Below are positions 40,526 to 49,545 of a DNA stretch of 64,000 nucleotides, one piece after another. The notes under the pieces are model-generated. The model was given only the letters and a program-made list of their open reading frames with translations, had not been told where the DNA came from and did not search any database. The stretch lies in the NCBI RefSeq assembly GCF_030704305.1, contig NZ_CP131935.1, positions 2,232,001-2,296,000 on the forward strand. The letters run 5' to 3'. The translations under genes were made by a program, and so were the position numbers. Numbering within the stretch: the first letter of the stretch is position 1; each line of letters starts with the position of its first letter. Source of the stretch: Massilia sp. R2A-15. Lineage in GTDB: Bacteria; Pseudomonadota; Gammaproteobacteria; Burkholderiales; Burkholderiaceae_D.

Positions 40526-41335
40526 ATGAACAGCACTCAACTTGGTACCGCTCAGAAGGCACAATCGGTAAACCAGATTCCTGGCGCCTCGCCGGAATTC
40601 AAAGTTGGGTCGAAACCGGTGGTCAGTTACAGCGGTACGCAGCAGAACGAACTGCTCGCCGCGCTGCCACGGCAAGACCTGGAAAAGCTGTTCGAGCACC
40701 TCGAACTGGTTGCCCTGCCGTTCGGCAAGGAACTGTTCGAGTGCGGCAGCAAGCTGGAAAATGTCTACTTCCCCACCACCGCCATCGTCTCCCTGCTGTA
40801 CGTGATGGAAGACGGCGCCACCACCGAAATCGCCGTGATCGGCCATGAAGGCGTGTGCGGCATGTCGCTGTTCATGGGCGAGCGCGCCACCTGCAGCGCC
40901 GTCGTGCAGAGCGCCGGCTACGGCTACCGCCTCAAGGCCCAGTACCTGCGCGACGCCTTCAACCAGGGCGGCGCCCTGCCCCAGCTGCTGATGCGCTACA
41001 CCAACGCGCTGTTCGCCCAGATGGCGCAGAACGCCGTCGGCGGCCGCCACAGCTCGATCGAACAGAAGCTGTGCCGCTGGCTGCTCGACCGCCTCGACCG
41101 CTCGCCATCGAACGAGCTGAAGGTCACTCAGGAGCTGATCTCGATCATGCTGGGCGTACGGCGCGAAAGCATCACCGCCGCCGCCGGCAAGCTGCAGGAA
41201 GACGGCCTGATCACCTACCGCCGCGGCAACATCACCGTAATTGACCGTCAAGGTCTTGAGGAGTATGCGGGTGAGTGCTACAAGGTGGCAAAGACGGAAT
41301 ATGATCGCCTGCTGGAGGATGTGGCGGCGCGTTGA
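40526..41335 (+). CDS. Crp/Fnr-family transcriptional regulator
   Basis: 269 residues from the ATG at 40526, with GAGGA five bases upstream; an ATG at 40514 would overlap that site. Seen: a cyclic-nucleotide-binding-like beta barrel (about 45-165; LVALPFGKELFECGSKLENVYFP, EIAVIGHEGVCGMSLFMG) and a helix-turn-helix (LKVTQELISIMLGVRRESITAAAGKLQEDGLI). No Fnr-type N-terminal Cys cluster is seen, so oxygen sensing by an Fe-S cluster is unlikely. The 3' end overlaps the convergent kinase gene by 104 nt. The 258-nt gap upstream holds divergent promoters and a small CCCAG/CTGGG hairpin. Confidence 0.9.
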   Translation: MNSTQLGTAQKAQSVNQIPGASPEFKVGSKPVVSYSGTQQNELLAALPRQDLEKLFEHLELVALPFGKELFECGSKLENVYFPTTAIVSLLYVMEDGATTEIAVIGHEGVCGMSLFMGERATCSAVVQSAGYGYRLKAQYLRDAFNQGGALPQLLMRYTNALFAQMAQNAVGGRHSSIEQKLCRWLLDRLDRSPSNELKVTQELISIMLGVRRESITAAAGKLQEDGLITYRRGNITVIDRQGLEEYAGECYKVAKTEYDRLLEDVAAR

Positions 41336-42767
41336 TTGATTCGGGCGGCGCCGGCAGGTCCGGCGCCGAGTAAGGCATTGCAGCGCCACCCGGGCCGTAC
41401 AGCGGGATGGTCGCTTCCACGCAAGTGCCGACGTCGTTGACGCCGCGCTTGACGCACAAACTCCCTCCCAGCAGCAAGGCGCGTTCGCGCATCCCCAGTA
41501 AGCCATGCGACTTCGGCTGGCGCGCCGCGTCGAGCGCGATGCCGACGCCATCGTCCACCACTTCGAGCAGCAGCGCATCGCCCTCGCGCACCAGGTGCAC
41601 GATCACGTGGCGCGCGCCGGCATACTTGGCCACGTTGTTGAGCGCCTCCTGCACGATCCGGAATACCGCGATCGCGTGCATCGGCCCGGCCGCATCGACC
41701 TCCCCATCGACCAGCGACTCGCAATCGAGCCCGGTCAGCTGCGCGTATTCGATGCAGTAACTGTGCAGCGCGGCCGCCAGGCCCAGGTTGTCGAGCAGGC
41801 TGGGACGCAGGTTCTCGACGATGCGCCGTTTCAGCTGCACGGTATCGACCAGGGTCGCGCGCGCGCGCTCGAGCATCGCCGCTAGCGCCGCGTGGTCAGG
41901 CCTGAGCTGGTCGGTGACGGCGTTGAGGTCGATGCTGATGGCGGTCAGGTTGGCGCCCATCTCGTCGTGCAGCTCGCGCGCCAGCCGCGCCTTTTCCTCT
42001 TCCGACACGCTGATCAGGTGGCGCGACAGCACCGACAGCTGCTCGGTGCGCAGCGCCACCGTCGACTCGAGCGTGTCGTTGGCGTTCTGCAGCGCGCGCT
42101 GCGCCACCACGCGCGAAAAAAAGCTGTGCCGGATCAGGCGGTAGAACAGCAGGATCACCAGGATCGCGACCAGATTGATGCCGATGCCGAGGATGACGGC
42201 GTTCTGGTACTGCTTGTAGAAGGCGGCGCCGCGCGCGGCCAGCAGGTCGTGCTGCTCGCGCGCGATGATCACCACCAGCAGGCGGATCTCGTCCATCACC
42301 GATTTGCTGTCGGCCGTCTCGGCAACCTTGACGATGTCGCGCAGGCCGCCGACGCGGTAGACCTCCAGCGCCTGGTCCATGCCGGCCAATTTGCGGTTGA
42401 CCAGGGTGCGCAGCTGGTCGAGGTTCTTCAGCTGCGCCGGGCTGTCGGCCAGCAGCAGGCGCAACTCGCTGAACTGCGCGTCGATCTCGGCGCGCGCGGT
42501 GCGCATCGGGCCGAGATAGCTCTCGGAGCCGGACAGGAAATAGCCACGCAGGCTCGCTTCGGCATCCATCACGAGCACATTGAGGTACTGGACTTTTTCG
42601 CCGACGCGCGCGCTCTGGCTTTGCAGCTCGTTGGCGCCCTTGAGCGATTGCAGGTTGTGCGCGAGCGAAAAGCCGTTGACGATCAGCACCAGCACGCAGA
42701 CGAGGCAGAGCACCGTCTTGTAGAACGGCAGGCCGGGTTTCAGCGCGGAATCGGTGGTGAAATACAT
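41232..42767 (-). CDS. CHASE3-type sensor histidine kinase (NarX/NarL family), extended C terminus
   Basis: 511 residues from the ATG at 42767 (AAGGA seven bases upstream). Seen: membrane helix (about 16-38), a CHASE3-like helical periplasmic region (about 42-185; VLVMDAEASLRGYFLSG), a second helix (about 190-212), a coiled coil, the HisKA_3 motif LARELHDEMGANLTAISIDL, and an HATPase with DDGVGIALDAA and HGLLGMRERALLLGG. About 60 residues (Pro/His-rich, from YGPGGAAMPYS) extend beyond the usual end and are read from the strand opposite the Crp-type gene. Confidence 0.9.
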   Translation of the reverse strand: MYFTTDSALKPGLPFYKTVLCLVCVLVLIVNGFSLAHNLQSLKGANELQSQSARVGEKVQYLNVLVMDAEASLRGYFLSGSESYLGPMRTARAEIDAQFSELRLLLADSPAQLKNLDQLRTLVNRKLAGMDQALEVYRVGGLRDIVKVAETADSKSVMDEIRLLVVIIAREQHDLLAARGAAFYKQYQNAVILGIGINLVAILVILLFYRLIRHSFFSRVVAQRALQNANDTLESTVALRTEQLSVLSRHLISVSEEEKARLARELHDEMGANLTAISIDLNAVTDQLRPDHAALAAMLERARATLVDTVQLKRRIVENLRPSLLDNLGLAAALHSYCIEYAQLTGLDCESLVDGEVDAAGPMHAIAVFRIVQEALNNVAKYAGARHVIVHLVREGDALLLEVVDDGVGIALDAARQPKSHGLLGMRERALLLGGSLCVKRGVNDVGTCVEATIPLYGPGGAAMPYSAPDLPAPPESINAPPHPPAGDHIPSLPPCSTHPHTPQDLDGQLR

Positions 42768-42868
42768 CCTCGGGTCCTTTCGCGCGGCAGAGCCTATCTG
42801 TAGGCATTATAGACCCAGGATGTGGCGCGTGGCACGGCCTCAGCAGCCGCGCAGCGCAAGGATCCTGC

Positions 42869-43504
42869 TTAGTCGAGCAGGTTGTTTTTCATGGCGTAAT
42901 AGGTCAGGTCGCTGTTCGACTGCAGGCCCATTTTTTCCATGATGCGGGTGCGGTAGGTCGAGACCGTCTTGATCGACAGCGACAGCGCCACGCCGATGTC
43001 GGACACGGTCGCGCCCTTGGCCAGGCGCAGGAATACCTGGAACTCGCGGTCCGACAGCTCGGTATGCAAGGCCGTGTTCGGGTCGCGGTCGAAGCTTTGC
43101 GCCAGCAGTTCGCCGACGGTCGAGGACACGTAGCGGCGGCCCTGGTACACGGTGCGCACGGCCGTCTTCAGCTCGTCGGCCTCGCACTCCTTGTTCAGGT
43201 AGCCGTTGGCGCCCATCTTGAACAGGTTCAGCGCGTACTGCTGCGCCGGATAGCCGGACAGGATCAGCACCGGCAGGTTCGGCTGGCCCTGGCGGATGGT
43301 GCGCAGGATGTCGATGCCGCTCTGGTCGGGCATGGCGATATCGAGCAACAGCACGTCGCAAATCTCGCGGCGCGCGATGTCGAGCGCCTCGCGCCCGGTG
43401 GCGCCTTCAGCGACGACGGTGAAGTCATCGCCCGAGGTCGAAAAAATCTGCTTGAAACCTGCTCGTACAATCTGGTGGTCGTCACAAATGGCAACGCGTA
43501 TCAT
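42869..43504 (-). CDS. NarL/FixJ-family response regulator
   Basis: 211 residues. Receiver with CDDHQIVRAGF, phospho-Asp in VLLLDIAMPDQSG and NKE at the Lys position; LuxR-type helix-turn-helix (LSDREFQVFLRLAKGATVSDIGVALSLSIKTVSTYRTRI). It precedes the CHASE3 kinase on the same strand by 101 nt and is its probable partner. The gap upstream (43505-43650) holds a CCAGGAAAGAGTCCTGG hairpin and probably the promoter. Confidence 0.93.
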   Translation of the reverse strand: MIRVAICDDHQIVRAGFKQIFSTSGDDFTVVAEGATGREALDIARREICDVLLLDIAMPDQSGIDILRTIRQGQPNLPVLILSGYPAQQYALNLFKMGANGYLNKECEADELKTAVRTVYQGRRYVSSTVGELLAQSFDRDPNTALHTELSDREFQVFLRLAKGATVSDIGVALSLSIKTVSTYRTRIMEKMGLQSNSDLTYYAMKNNLLD

Positions 43505-43650
43505 TGTCTTCCCTTAATTTTTCCTGAACCAGGAAAGAGTCCTGGGCGTTCTTCGCGCCCGGTACTGCGCATGCGTTGGGTCAGCAACACTACAATAACA
43601 ATATTCTATCACCCCGCGGGGCACTGTAACAGGCGCTTGCAACAGCGCCG

Positions 43651-44064
43651 CTACACGCCCCGTTCGAGCAACGCGAGAATGGCTACCAGTTCGGCGCGGA
43701 TCAGCGCCTGGTCGGCTTCCGGCGCCTGGGTCTCGCGCTCGAATCCGGCTTCCGGATCGGGGGCGAAGCCCGGCGCCGCCTCGCCGCCGCGGCTGTCGAG
43801 CTTGTTGCGCGCGCCGCTGATGGTGAAGCCCTGCTCGTACAGCAGCTCGCGGATGCGGCGGATCAGCAGCACTTCGTGGTGCTGGTAGTAGCGCCGGTTG
43901 CCGCGCCGTTTGACGGGCTTCAGCTGGGTAAATTCCTGCTCCCAATAACGCAGAACGTGCGGCTTCACGCCGCACAGTTCGCTCACTTCGCCAATGGTGA
44001 AGTAGCGCTTGGCCGGAATCGGCGGCAGCACGGCGAGTTCGGTCTTGCTCAAGCGATCGTTCAT
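43651..44064 (-). CDS. MerR-family transcriptional regulator
   Basis: 137 residues. Seen: winged HTH of the MerR type (YFTIGEVSELCGVKPHVLRYWEQEFTQL, KRRGNRRYYQHHEVLLIRRI), then an acidic helical C terminus without metal-binding Cys. It starts seven bases after the ihfA stop. A merR-like gene after ihfA is a conserved arrangement in many proteobacteria; the regulon is not known. Confidence 0.9.
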   Translation of the reverse strand: MNDRLSKTELAVLPPIPAKRYFTIGEVSELCGVKPHVLRYWEQEFTQLKPVKRRGNRRYYQHHEVLLIRRIRELLYEQGFTISGARNKLDSRGGEAAPGFAPDPEAGFERETQAPEADQALIRAELVAILALLERGV

Positions 44065-44070
44065 GGATTA

Positions 44071-44514
44071 TCAGGCCGCCTTGGCGAGCGGGCCGGTCGA
44101 TTCGACCATGCCCTTGAGTTTCTGGCTCGCGTGGAAGGTGACGACGCGGCGCGCGGTGATCGGGATCTCCTCGCCAGTCTTCGGGTTGCGGCCGGGCCGC
44201 TGCGGCTTGTCGCGCAGCTGGAAGTTGCCGAAGCCCGACAGCTTGACCGCCTCGCCGCGCTCGAGCGCATTGCGGATCTCGTCGAAGAAGGTTTCCACCA
44301 TGTCCTTCGCCTCGCGCTTGTTCAGGCCAACCTGCTCGAACAGCAGTTCGGCCAGCTCGGCTTTGGTGAGCGTCGGCAAGTCCTTCTCGGCTTCCTGGCG
44401 CGTCTTGGCGACCTGCATCGCCCGATGCAGGTCGGCCGCCAGTGCCGATTGGAGTACTGCCGAATCAACGTCGTTGTTATTAATTTTCCAGCCCTGCCTT
44501 ATCAAATCTAGCAA
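44071..44514 (-). CDS. ihfA: Integration host factor alpha subunit
   Basis: Sequence-directed DNA-bending protein acting as a heterodimer with IhfB. The conserved body ([69 protein letters not shown]) is complete. The start is uncertain: the frame runs from a TTG at 44514 (147 residues, no clear ribosome binding site), while the first ATG, at 44418, gives 115 residues, near the usual length. The N-terminal stretch [21 protein letters not shown] looks protein-like, so a non-ATG start upstream is possible. It follows pheT by 26 nt or more. Confidence 0.93.
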   Translation of the reverse strand: MLDLIRQGWKINNNDVDSAVLQSALAADLHRAMQVAKTRQEAEKDLPTLTKAELAELLFEQVGLNKREAKDMVETFFDEIRNALERGEAVKLSGFGNFQLRDKPQRPGRNPKTGEEIPITARRVVTFHASQKLKGMVESTGPLAKAA

Positions 44515-44540
44515 ATGTGTTGAAGATTGCTCTTTGGCAA

Positions 44541-46967
44541 TCAGCCACGCATCGTTGCGTTGTGTTTTTGCTTTGCGGTCTCGGCCATCGCCGCCATCAG
44601 CGCGTCGACGACATCGTCCTGCAAGGTGGTTTGAGTATCTTGCAAGCTAAAGCGGAAAGCAAGACTTTTTTCGTCCGCCTGCAGCCCTTTTCCGCGATAT
44701 TCATCAAACAAAACAATGGCTTGCACGATGTTTCCGGCTGGATTTACCTGCTTTTCGGCAATAAACGCGTCGATCAGGTCCTGCGCGGCGACGGTGTTCT
44801 TCACCACCATCGCGAGGTCGCGGGTGGCGCCGGGGAATTTCGAAATATCGACGTGCTTGGGCACCGGGCGTTGCTGAAGCGCAACTACATCGACTTCGAA
44901 CAACACCGGCGCCTGGGCCAGTTCGTACTTCTGCAGCCATTTCGGGTGCAGCTCGCCGATGAAGCCGACCACCTTGCCGTCCACTTCGACCGATGCCGAG
45001 CGGCCCGGGTGCAGCGCCGGGTGCTCCAGCTTGGCGAAGCGCAGCGCCACCGGGGCGAACATCGCTTCCAGGTCGGCCTTGACGTCGAAGTAGTCGACCG
45101 GGCGCGAAGGCTGGCCCCACTGCTCGTCCGCCGCCGGGCCGTAGGCCATCGCCGCCAGGCGTTTCGGCTGGTCGAAGCCGGCGATCGACAGCGCGCCGTC
45201 CACGGCGAACGGATTGCGCTGGAACACGGCGCCGATCTCGAACACGCGCACCCGGCCGGCCTTGCGGTTCAGGTTGTAGCGCACGTTGGCCACCAGGCTG
45301 CCGATCAGCGACGAGCGCATCACGCTCATCTGACTGGCGATCGGGTTCTGCAATTTGATCTGGTCGTCGTTACCGGAGAAATCGGTCTCCCACTGCGATT
45401 CGACGAAGCTCATGTTGACCACTTCCTGGTAGCCCAGGTCGGCCATGCGGTGGCGCAGCGCGAACAGCGAGCGGGTATGCTCGGGCGCGATGATCATCTG
45501 GCTGGCTGCGACCGGCGGCTTGGCCGGGATGTTCTCGAAGCCGTACACGCGCGCCACTTCCTCGATCAGGTCTTCCTCGATCTCGATGTCGAAGCGGTAC
45601 GACGGCGCCGTCACCGCGAACTGGCCCGGCTCCTGCGTGAACGACAGGCCGAGGCGGCGGAAGATATCGGCGACCACGTCATCGGTCAGCGGCACGCCGA
45701 TGACCTTTTGCGCGCGCGCGGTGCGCAGCACGACCGGTGCGCGCACCGGCAGGTTGACCGACTGGTCGTCCACCGGGCCGACCACGGTCGCAGCGGTGCC
45801 GCAGATCTCGACGATCAGCGCGGTGATGCGCTCGATGTGTTCGACCGTGGTGGCGTAATCGACGCCGCGCTCGAAGCGGTGCGCCGCATCGGTCGAGAAG
45901 TTGTAGCGGCGCGCGCGGCCCTGGATCGCATTCGGCCACCAGAAGGCCGCTTCCAGGTAGATGTTGGTGGTCTCCAAGGTGACGGCGGTGGCGTCGCCGC
46001 CCATGATGCCGGCCAGCGATTCGATCTGGTGCGCATCGGCGATCACGCCGACCCAGTCGTCCACCGCCACGGTATTTCCGTTCAGGAGCTTCAGCGTTTC
46101 GCCCTTGACGCCCCAGCGGATATCGAGGCCGCCGTGGATCTTGTCGAGATCGAACACGTGGGACGGACGGCCCACTTCGAGCATCACGTAGTTGGAGATG
46201 TCGACCAGTGCCGACACCGAACGCTGGCCGCTACGCTCGAGGCGCTGCACCATCCACGCCGGCGTCTTCGCCTTTGCGTTCAGGCCGCGGATCACGCGGC
46301 CGGTGAAGCGCCCGCACAGGTCCGGCGCGCTGATTTTCACTGGCAGCACTTCATCGCCGGTGACCGGCACGATGCGCGTGGCCGGCAGCGTCAATGGCGT
46401 GCCGGTCAGCGCCGACACTTCGCGCGCCACGCCCAGCACCGACAGGCAGTCGGCCTTGTTCGGCGTGAGCTTGATGGTGAATTTGAGGTCGTTCAGCGCG
46501 AGGTAGTCGCGGATGTTCTGGCCGACCGGCGCATCGGCCGGCAGCTCCATCAGGCCGCTACTCTCTTCCGACAGCTTCAGCTCCTTCGCCGAGCACATCA
46601 TGCCCTGCGACTCGACGCCGCGCAGCTGGCCGACCTTGATCTCGAACGGCTTGCCGTCCGCGCCTGGCGGCAGCACGGCGCCGGCCATCGCGCAGATCGC
46701 CTTCATCCCGGCGCGCACGTTGGGCGCGCCGCAGACGATATTGAGCATCGTGCCGGTGCCGACGTTGACGGTGCAGACGTTCAGGCGGTCGGCGTTCGGG
46801 TGTTTGGACACTTCCAGCACTTCGGCCACGACCACGTTCGAAAATGGCGGCGCCACCGCCTCCACTTCTTCGACTTCCAGGCCCGACATGGTGAGCATGT
46901 GGGACAGTTCATCCGACGTCATCGCCGGGTTGACCATGGTGCGGAGCCAGTTTTCGGAAAATTGCAT
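44541..46967 (-). CDS. pheT: Phenylalanine-tRNA ligase beta subunit
   Basis: Beta chain of the (alpha-beta)2 enzyme that charges tRNA-Phe; carries tRNA recognition and editing domains. 808 residues, normal. Seen: [22 protein letters not shown] terminus, tRNA-binding OB domain, B3/B4 editing region, B5 domain, catalytic-like core ([39 protein letters not shown]) and the C-terminal anticodon-binding domain ([13 protein letters not shown]). It begins 27 nt after pheS. Confidence 0.97.
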   Translation of the reverse strand: MQFSENWLRTMVNPAMTSDELSHMLTMSGLEVEEVEAVAPPFSNVVVAEVLEVSKHPNADRLNVCTVNVGTGTMLNIVCGAPNVRAGMKAICAMAGAVLPPGADGKPFEIKVGQLRGVESQGMMCSAKELKLSEESSGLMELPADAPVGQNIRDYLALNDLKFTIKLTPNKADCLSVLGVAREVSALTGTPLTLPATRIVPVTGDEVLPVKISAPDLCGRFTGRVIRGLNAKAKTPAWMVQRLERSGQRSVSALVDISNYVMLEVGRPSHVFDLDKIHGGLDIRWGVKGETLKLLNGNTVAVDDWVGVIADAHQIESLAGIMGGDATAVTLETTNIYLEAAFWWPNAIQGRARRYNFSTDAAHRFERGVDYATTVEHIERITALIVEICGTAATVVGPVDDQSVNLPVRAPVVLRTARAQKVIGVPLTDDVVADIFRRLGLSFTQEPGQFAVTAPSYRFDIEIEEDLIEEVARVYGFENIPAKPPVAASQMIIAPEHTRSLFALRHRMADLGYQEVVNMSFVESQWETDFSGNDDQIKLQNPIASQMSVMRSSLIGSLVANVRYNLNRKAGRVRVFEIGAVFQRNPFAVDGALSIAGFDQPKRLAAMAYGPAADEQWGQPSRPVDYFDVKADLEAMFAPVALRFAKLEHPALHPGRSASVEVDGKVVGFIGELHPKWLQKYELAQAPVLFEVDVVALQQRPVPKHVDISKFPGATRDLAMVVKNTVAAQDLIDAFIAEKQVNPAGNIVQAIVLFDEYRGKGLQADEKSLAFRFSLQDTQTTLQDDVVDALMAAMAETAKQKHNATMRG

Positions 46968-46994
46968 ATGCGTGCCTTGCTGCGAAAAAGGTTA

Positions 46995-48011
46995 TTAGTT
47001 GAACTGCTTCAGGAAGCGCAAGTCGCCTTCGTAGAACAGGCGCAGGTCGTTGATCCCGTAGCGCAGCATCGTCAGGCGCTCGAGGCCGGAGCCGAACGCG
47101 AAGCCGATGAATTTTTCCGGATCGAGGCCGAAGTTCTTCACCACCGTCGGATGCACCTGGCCGGCGCCCGACACCTCGAGCCAGCGGCCCTTCAGCGGGC
47201 CGGAGCCGAACGCGATGTCGATTTCGGCCGACGGCTCGGTGAACGGGAAGTAGGATGGGCGGAAGCGCACCTGCAGGTCGTCGGTCTCGAAGAAGGCCTT
47301 CACGAAGTTCAGGTACACGCCCTTCAGGTCGGCGAACGAGATGTCCTCGGCGATCCACAGGCCTTCGACCTGGTGGAACATCGGCGAGTGGGTCGCATCG
47401 CTGTCGACGCGATAGGTGCGGCCCGGCGCGATGACCTTGATCGGCGGCGTGTGCGTGCGCGCGTAGCGCACCTGCATCGGGCTGGTGTGGGTACGCAGCA
47501 GCAGCGGCTTGCCGGTGCTGTCGTTGCCCTCGATATAGAAAGTGTCCTGCATCGAACGGGCCGGATGGTTCTCGGGGCTGTTCAATGCGGTGAAATTGGT
47601 CCAGTCGTTTTCGATCTCGGGGCCGTCGGCCACGTCGAAACCGATCGAGCGGAAGATCTCCTCGACGCGCTCCCAGGTGCGCATCACCGGATGGATGCCG
47701 CCGATCGAACGGCCGCGGCCCGGCAGGGTCACGTCGATCGCCTCGGCATTGAGGCGCTGCTCGAGCTGGGCGTTGGCCAGCGCGTCGCGGCGCGCGGTGA
47801 GCGCGGTTTCGATCTGCACCTTGGCGGCGTTGATCAGGGCGCCCTGCGCCTTCTTCTGATCCGGATCGAGCTTGCCCAGGCCCTTCATCTGTTCGGTGAT
47901 CTGGCCGGTCTTGCCGAGGTACTTGGCCTTGGCGTTTTCCAGTGCGGCAGCGTCTTCGGCGGCGATAAAGTCAGCCTGCGCGGCAACGACGAGTTGTTCC
48001 AGGGAGTCCAT
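46995..48011 (-). CDS. pheS: Phenylalanine-tRNA ligase alpha subunit
   Basis: Catalytic chain of phenylalanyl-tRNA synthetase. 338 residues from the ATG at 48011. Seen: an N-terminal coiled coil ([23 protein letters not shown]), motif 2 region [12 protein letters not shown] and FHQVEGL, and the class II motif 3 region [17 protein letters not shown]. Preceded by an intrinsic terminator-like hairpin (48059-48091), which may attenuate read-through from rplT; no Phe-rich leader peptide is visible. Confidence 0.97.
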   Translation of the reverse strand: MDSLEQLVVAAQADFIAAEDAAALENAKAKYLGKTGQITEQMKGLGKLDPDQKKAQGALINAAKVQIETALTARRDALANAQLEQRLNAEAIDVTLPGRGRSIGGIHPVMRTWERVEEIFRSIGFDVADGPEIENDWTNFTALNSPENHPARSMQDTFYIEGNDSTGKPLLLRTHTSPMQVRYARTHTPPIKVIAPGRTYRVDSDATHSPMFHQVEGLWIAEDISFADLKGVYLNFVKAFFETDDLQVRFRPSYFPFTEPSAEIDIAFGSGPLKGRWLEVSGAGQVHPTVVKNFGLDPEKFIGFAFGSGLERLTMLRYGINDLRLFYEGDLRFLKQFN

Positions 48012-48058
48012 GCGTTGTTTTTTCCTGTCTGGCGCGGCGCGAAAGGTGCGCCACAATC

Positions 48059-48091
48059 AAAAACGGGGCACAGGTTTGAACCTTTGCCCCG
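48059..48091 (-). terminator. Intrinsic terminator or attenuator between rplT and pheS
   Basis: In minus-strand orientation CGGGGCA and TGCCCCG arms (48091-48085 and 48070-48064), with an inner AGGT/ACCT stem, are followed directly by TTTTT. A second CGCCGTC/GACGGCG hairpin precedes it. The position inside a conserved operon suggests partial termination separating ribosomal-protein from pheST expression. Confidence 0.8.
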
Positions 48092-48136
48092 CTCTTTTCA
48101 CGCCGTCAGCAAGACGGCGCTTGACATCGACCGTGC

Positions 48137-48496
48137 TTACGCAGCGATCTTTGCCTTGACGGCGTTGACAATCGCGGCAAATGCCGGCTTGTCCATCACT
48201 GCCATATCGGCCAGGACTTTACGGTCCAGTTCGATAGCTGCCTTCTTCAGGCCGTTCATGAACACGCTGTACGTCACGCCATGCTCACGGGAAGCGGCGT
48301 TGATACGGGCGATCCACAGGCGGCGGAAGACGCGCTTCTTGTTGCGGCGATCGCGGTAGGCGTACTGGCCAGCGCGCATGACTGCTTGCTTGGCAACACG
48401 GTATACCTTGCTGCGGCGACCACGGTAGCCTTTAGCTTGAACAAGAATTTTCTTATGACGGGCACGAGCTGTAACCCCACGTTTTACTCTAGGCAT
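48137..48496 (-). CDS. rplT: 50S ribosomal protein L20
   Basis: 119 residues, normal. N-terminal [33 protein letters not shown] and [20 protein letters not shown] are diagnostic. An early assembly protein of the large subunit that binds 23S rRNA, and in E. coli represses rpmI-rplT translation. It follows rpmI by 21 nt. Confidence 0.98.
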   Translation of the reverse strand: MPRVKRGVTARARHKKILVQAKGYRGRRSKVYRVAKQAVMRAGQYAYRDRRNKKRVFRRLWIARINAASREHGVTYSVFMNGLKKAAIELDRKVLADMAVMDKPAFAAIVNAVKAKIAA

Positions 48497-48517
48497 AGTA
48501 ACTCCTTAGTTGTGAGA

Positions 48518-48715
48518 TTAAGCAGATGGCATCATGCGCATGACGGACGTGACGTCGGACGCATTGATGTTGCGGGTGCCGCGCAGCTGGCGCTTGTTCT
48601 TGGTGGTCTTCTTGGTCAGGATGTGACGCTTGAAGGCGTGGCCCGACTTGACGGTTCCACCTGGACGCACGCGAAAACGCTTCTTCGCGGAGCTTTTGGT
48701 CTTCATTTTTGGCAT
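48518..48715 (-). CDS. rpmI: 50S ribosomal protein L35
   Basis: 65 residues, normal. [20 protein letters not shown] and [16 protein letters not shown] are diagnostic. Paired with rplT. The 265-nt gap up to infC (48716-48980) holds a REP-like palindrome and possibly regulatory leader RNA; in E. coli L20 controls this gene through upstream RNA structure, but I cannot identify an equivalent site here. Confidence 0.98.
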   Translation of the reverse strand: MPKMKTKSSAKKRFRVRPGGTVKSGHAFKRHILTKKTTKNKRQLRGTRNINASDVTSVMRMMPSA

Positions 48716-48899
48716 TGTAGTTCTGTCCTTGGCGGACAGCTCCAGTAGAGGATTGCAGGTGGCAGCAACGCGCTGCGCTTAGATGCCTGCTTTCACATAA
48801 TTCCCTCCGGTGAAGGAGAGAAGCCGGTGATTGTAGCACGATTTGCCCGGCCATTGGCAACAGCGGCAAAGCAAATACATCGCAAGCAAGAAAGCAAAT

Positions 48900-48926
48900 G
48901 GGGTCAGGTTCACAGAACCTGACCCC
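48900..48926. repeat. REP-like palindrome, copy 6 (infC-rpmI gap)
   Basis: GGGGTCAGGTTC, ACA, GAACCTGACCCC: a fully paired 12-bp inverted repeat, without the A-A mismatch of copy 1. It lies 54 nt after the infC stop and inside a ribosomal-protein operon. Confidence 0.85.
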
Positions 48927-48980
48927 ACCGATATCATGATACGGATTCTCGAGCAAATGCCGGAAAACCGTATCGCAATC

Positions 48981-49505
48981 TTAAGCCTTCTTCTTCTTCG
49001 GCGACAGAATCATGATCATCTGGCGGCCTTCCATCTTCGGGAACTGCTCGACCTGGCCGTACGGCTCGAGGTCGGCCTTCAGGCGCTCCAGCATGCGGAA
49101 GCCGATGTCCTGGTGCGCCATTTCGCGGCCGCGGAAACGCAGCGTGATCTTGGTCTTGTCGCCTTCGTCCAGGAACTTGATCAGGTTGCGCAGCTTGATG
49201 CCGTAATCGCCATCATCGGTACCCGGGCGGAACTTGACTTCCTTGACCTGGATGATCTTCTGCTTGAGCTTCGCTTCGTGAGCCTTCTTCTGCTCCGAAT
49301 ACTTGAACTTGCCGTAGTCCATCAGGCGGCAAACTGGTGGCTGCGCGGTTGGCGCAATCTCCACCAGGTCGACGTTAGCCTCTTCGGCCAGACGAAAAGC
49401 CTCAGCCAGGCTCACAATGCCGAGCGGCTCGTTTTCCACCCCGGAGAGACGCATTTCGGGGGCAGTGATTTCGCCATTGATGCGATGCGACTTGTCAGTA
49501 GCTAT
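48981..49505 (-). CDS. infC: Translation initiation factor IF-3 (ATA start codon)
   Basis: Binds the 30S subunit and rejects non-canonical start codons. 174 residues when started at the ATA at 49505, which has AAGGA six bases upstream; the first residues [19 protein letters not shown] match the family N terminus. No ATG is available at that point. Rare start codons (AUU, AUA) in infC are known to let IF-3 repress its own synthesis, so autoregulation is expected. Seen: central [19 protein letters not shown] helix and C-terminal [17 protein letters not shown]. Confidence 0.97.
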   Translation of the reverse strand: MATDKSHRINGEITAPEMRLSGVENEPLGIVSLAEAFRLAEEANVDLVEIAPTAQPPVCRLMDYGKFKYSEQKKAHEAKLKQKIIQVKEVKFRPGTDDGDYGIKLRNLIKFLDEGDKTKITLRFRGREMAHQDIGFRMLERLKADLEPYGQVEQFPKMEGRQMIMILSPKKKKA

Positions 49506-49545
49506 GGTGTTTCCTTTTAAAGTCTGATGATTCGGCCGCGCTGAA

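Noticed and set aside
48090-48130. pheM-like attenuator leader peptide
   Set aside because: The only short ORF before the terminator contains no Phe codons.
44517-48359. 1280-codon plus-strand frame across pheT, pheS and rplT
   Set aside because: Antisense shadow of unmistakable housekeeping genes; no start signal or recognisable motif.
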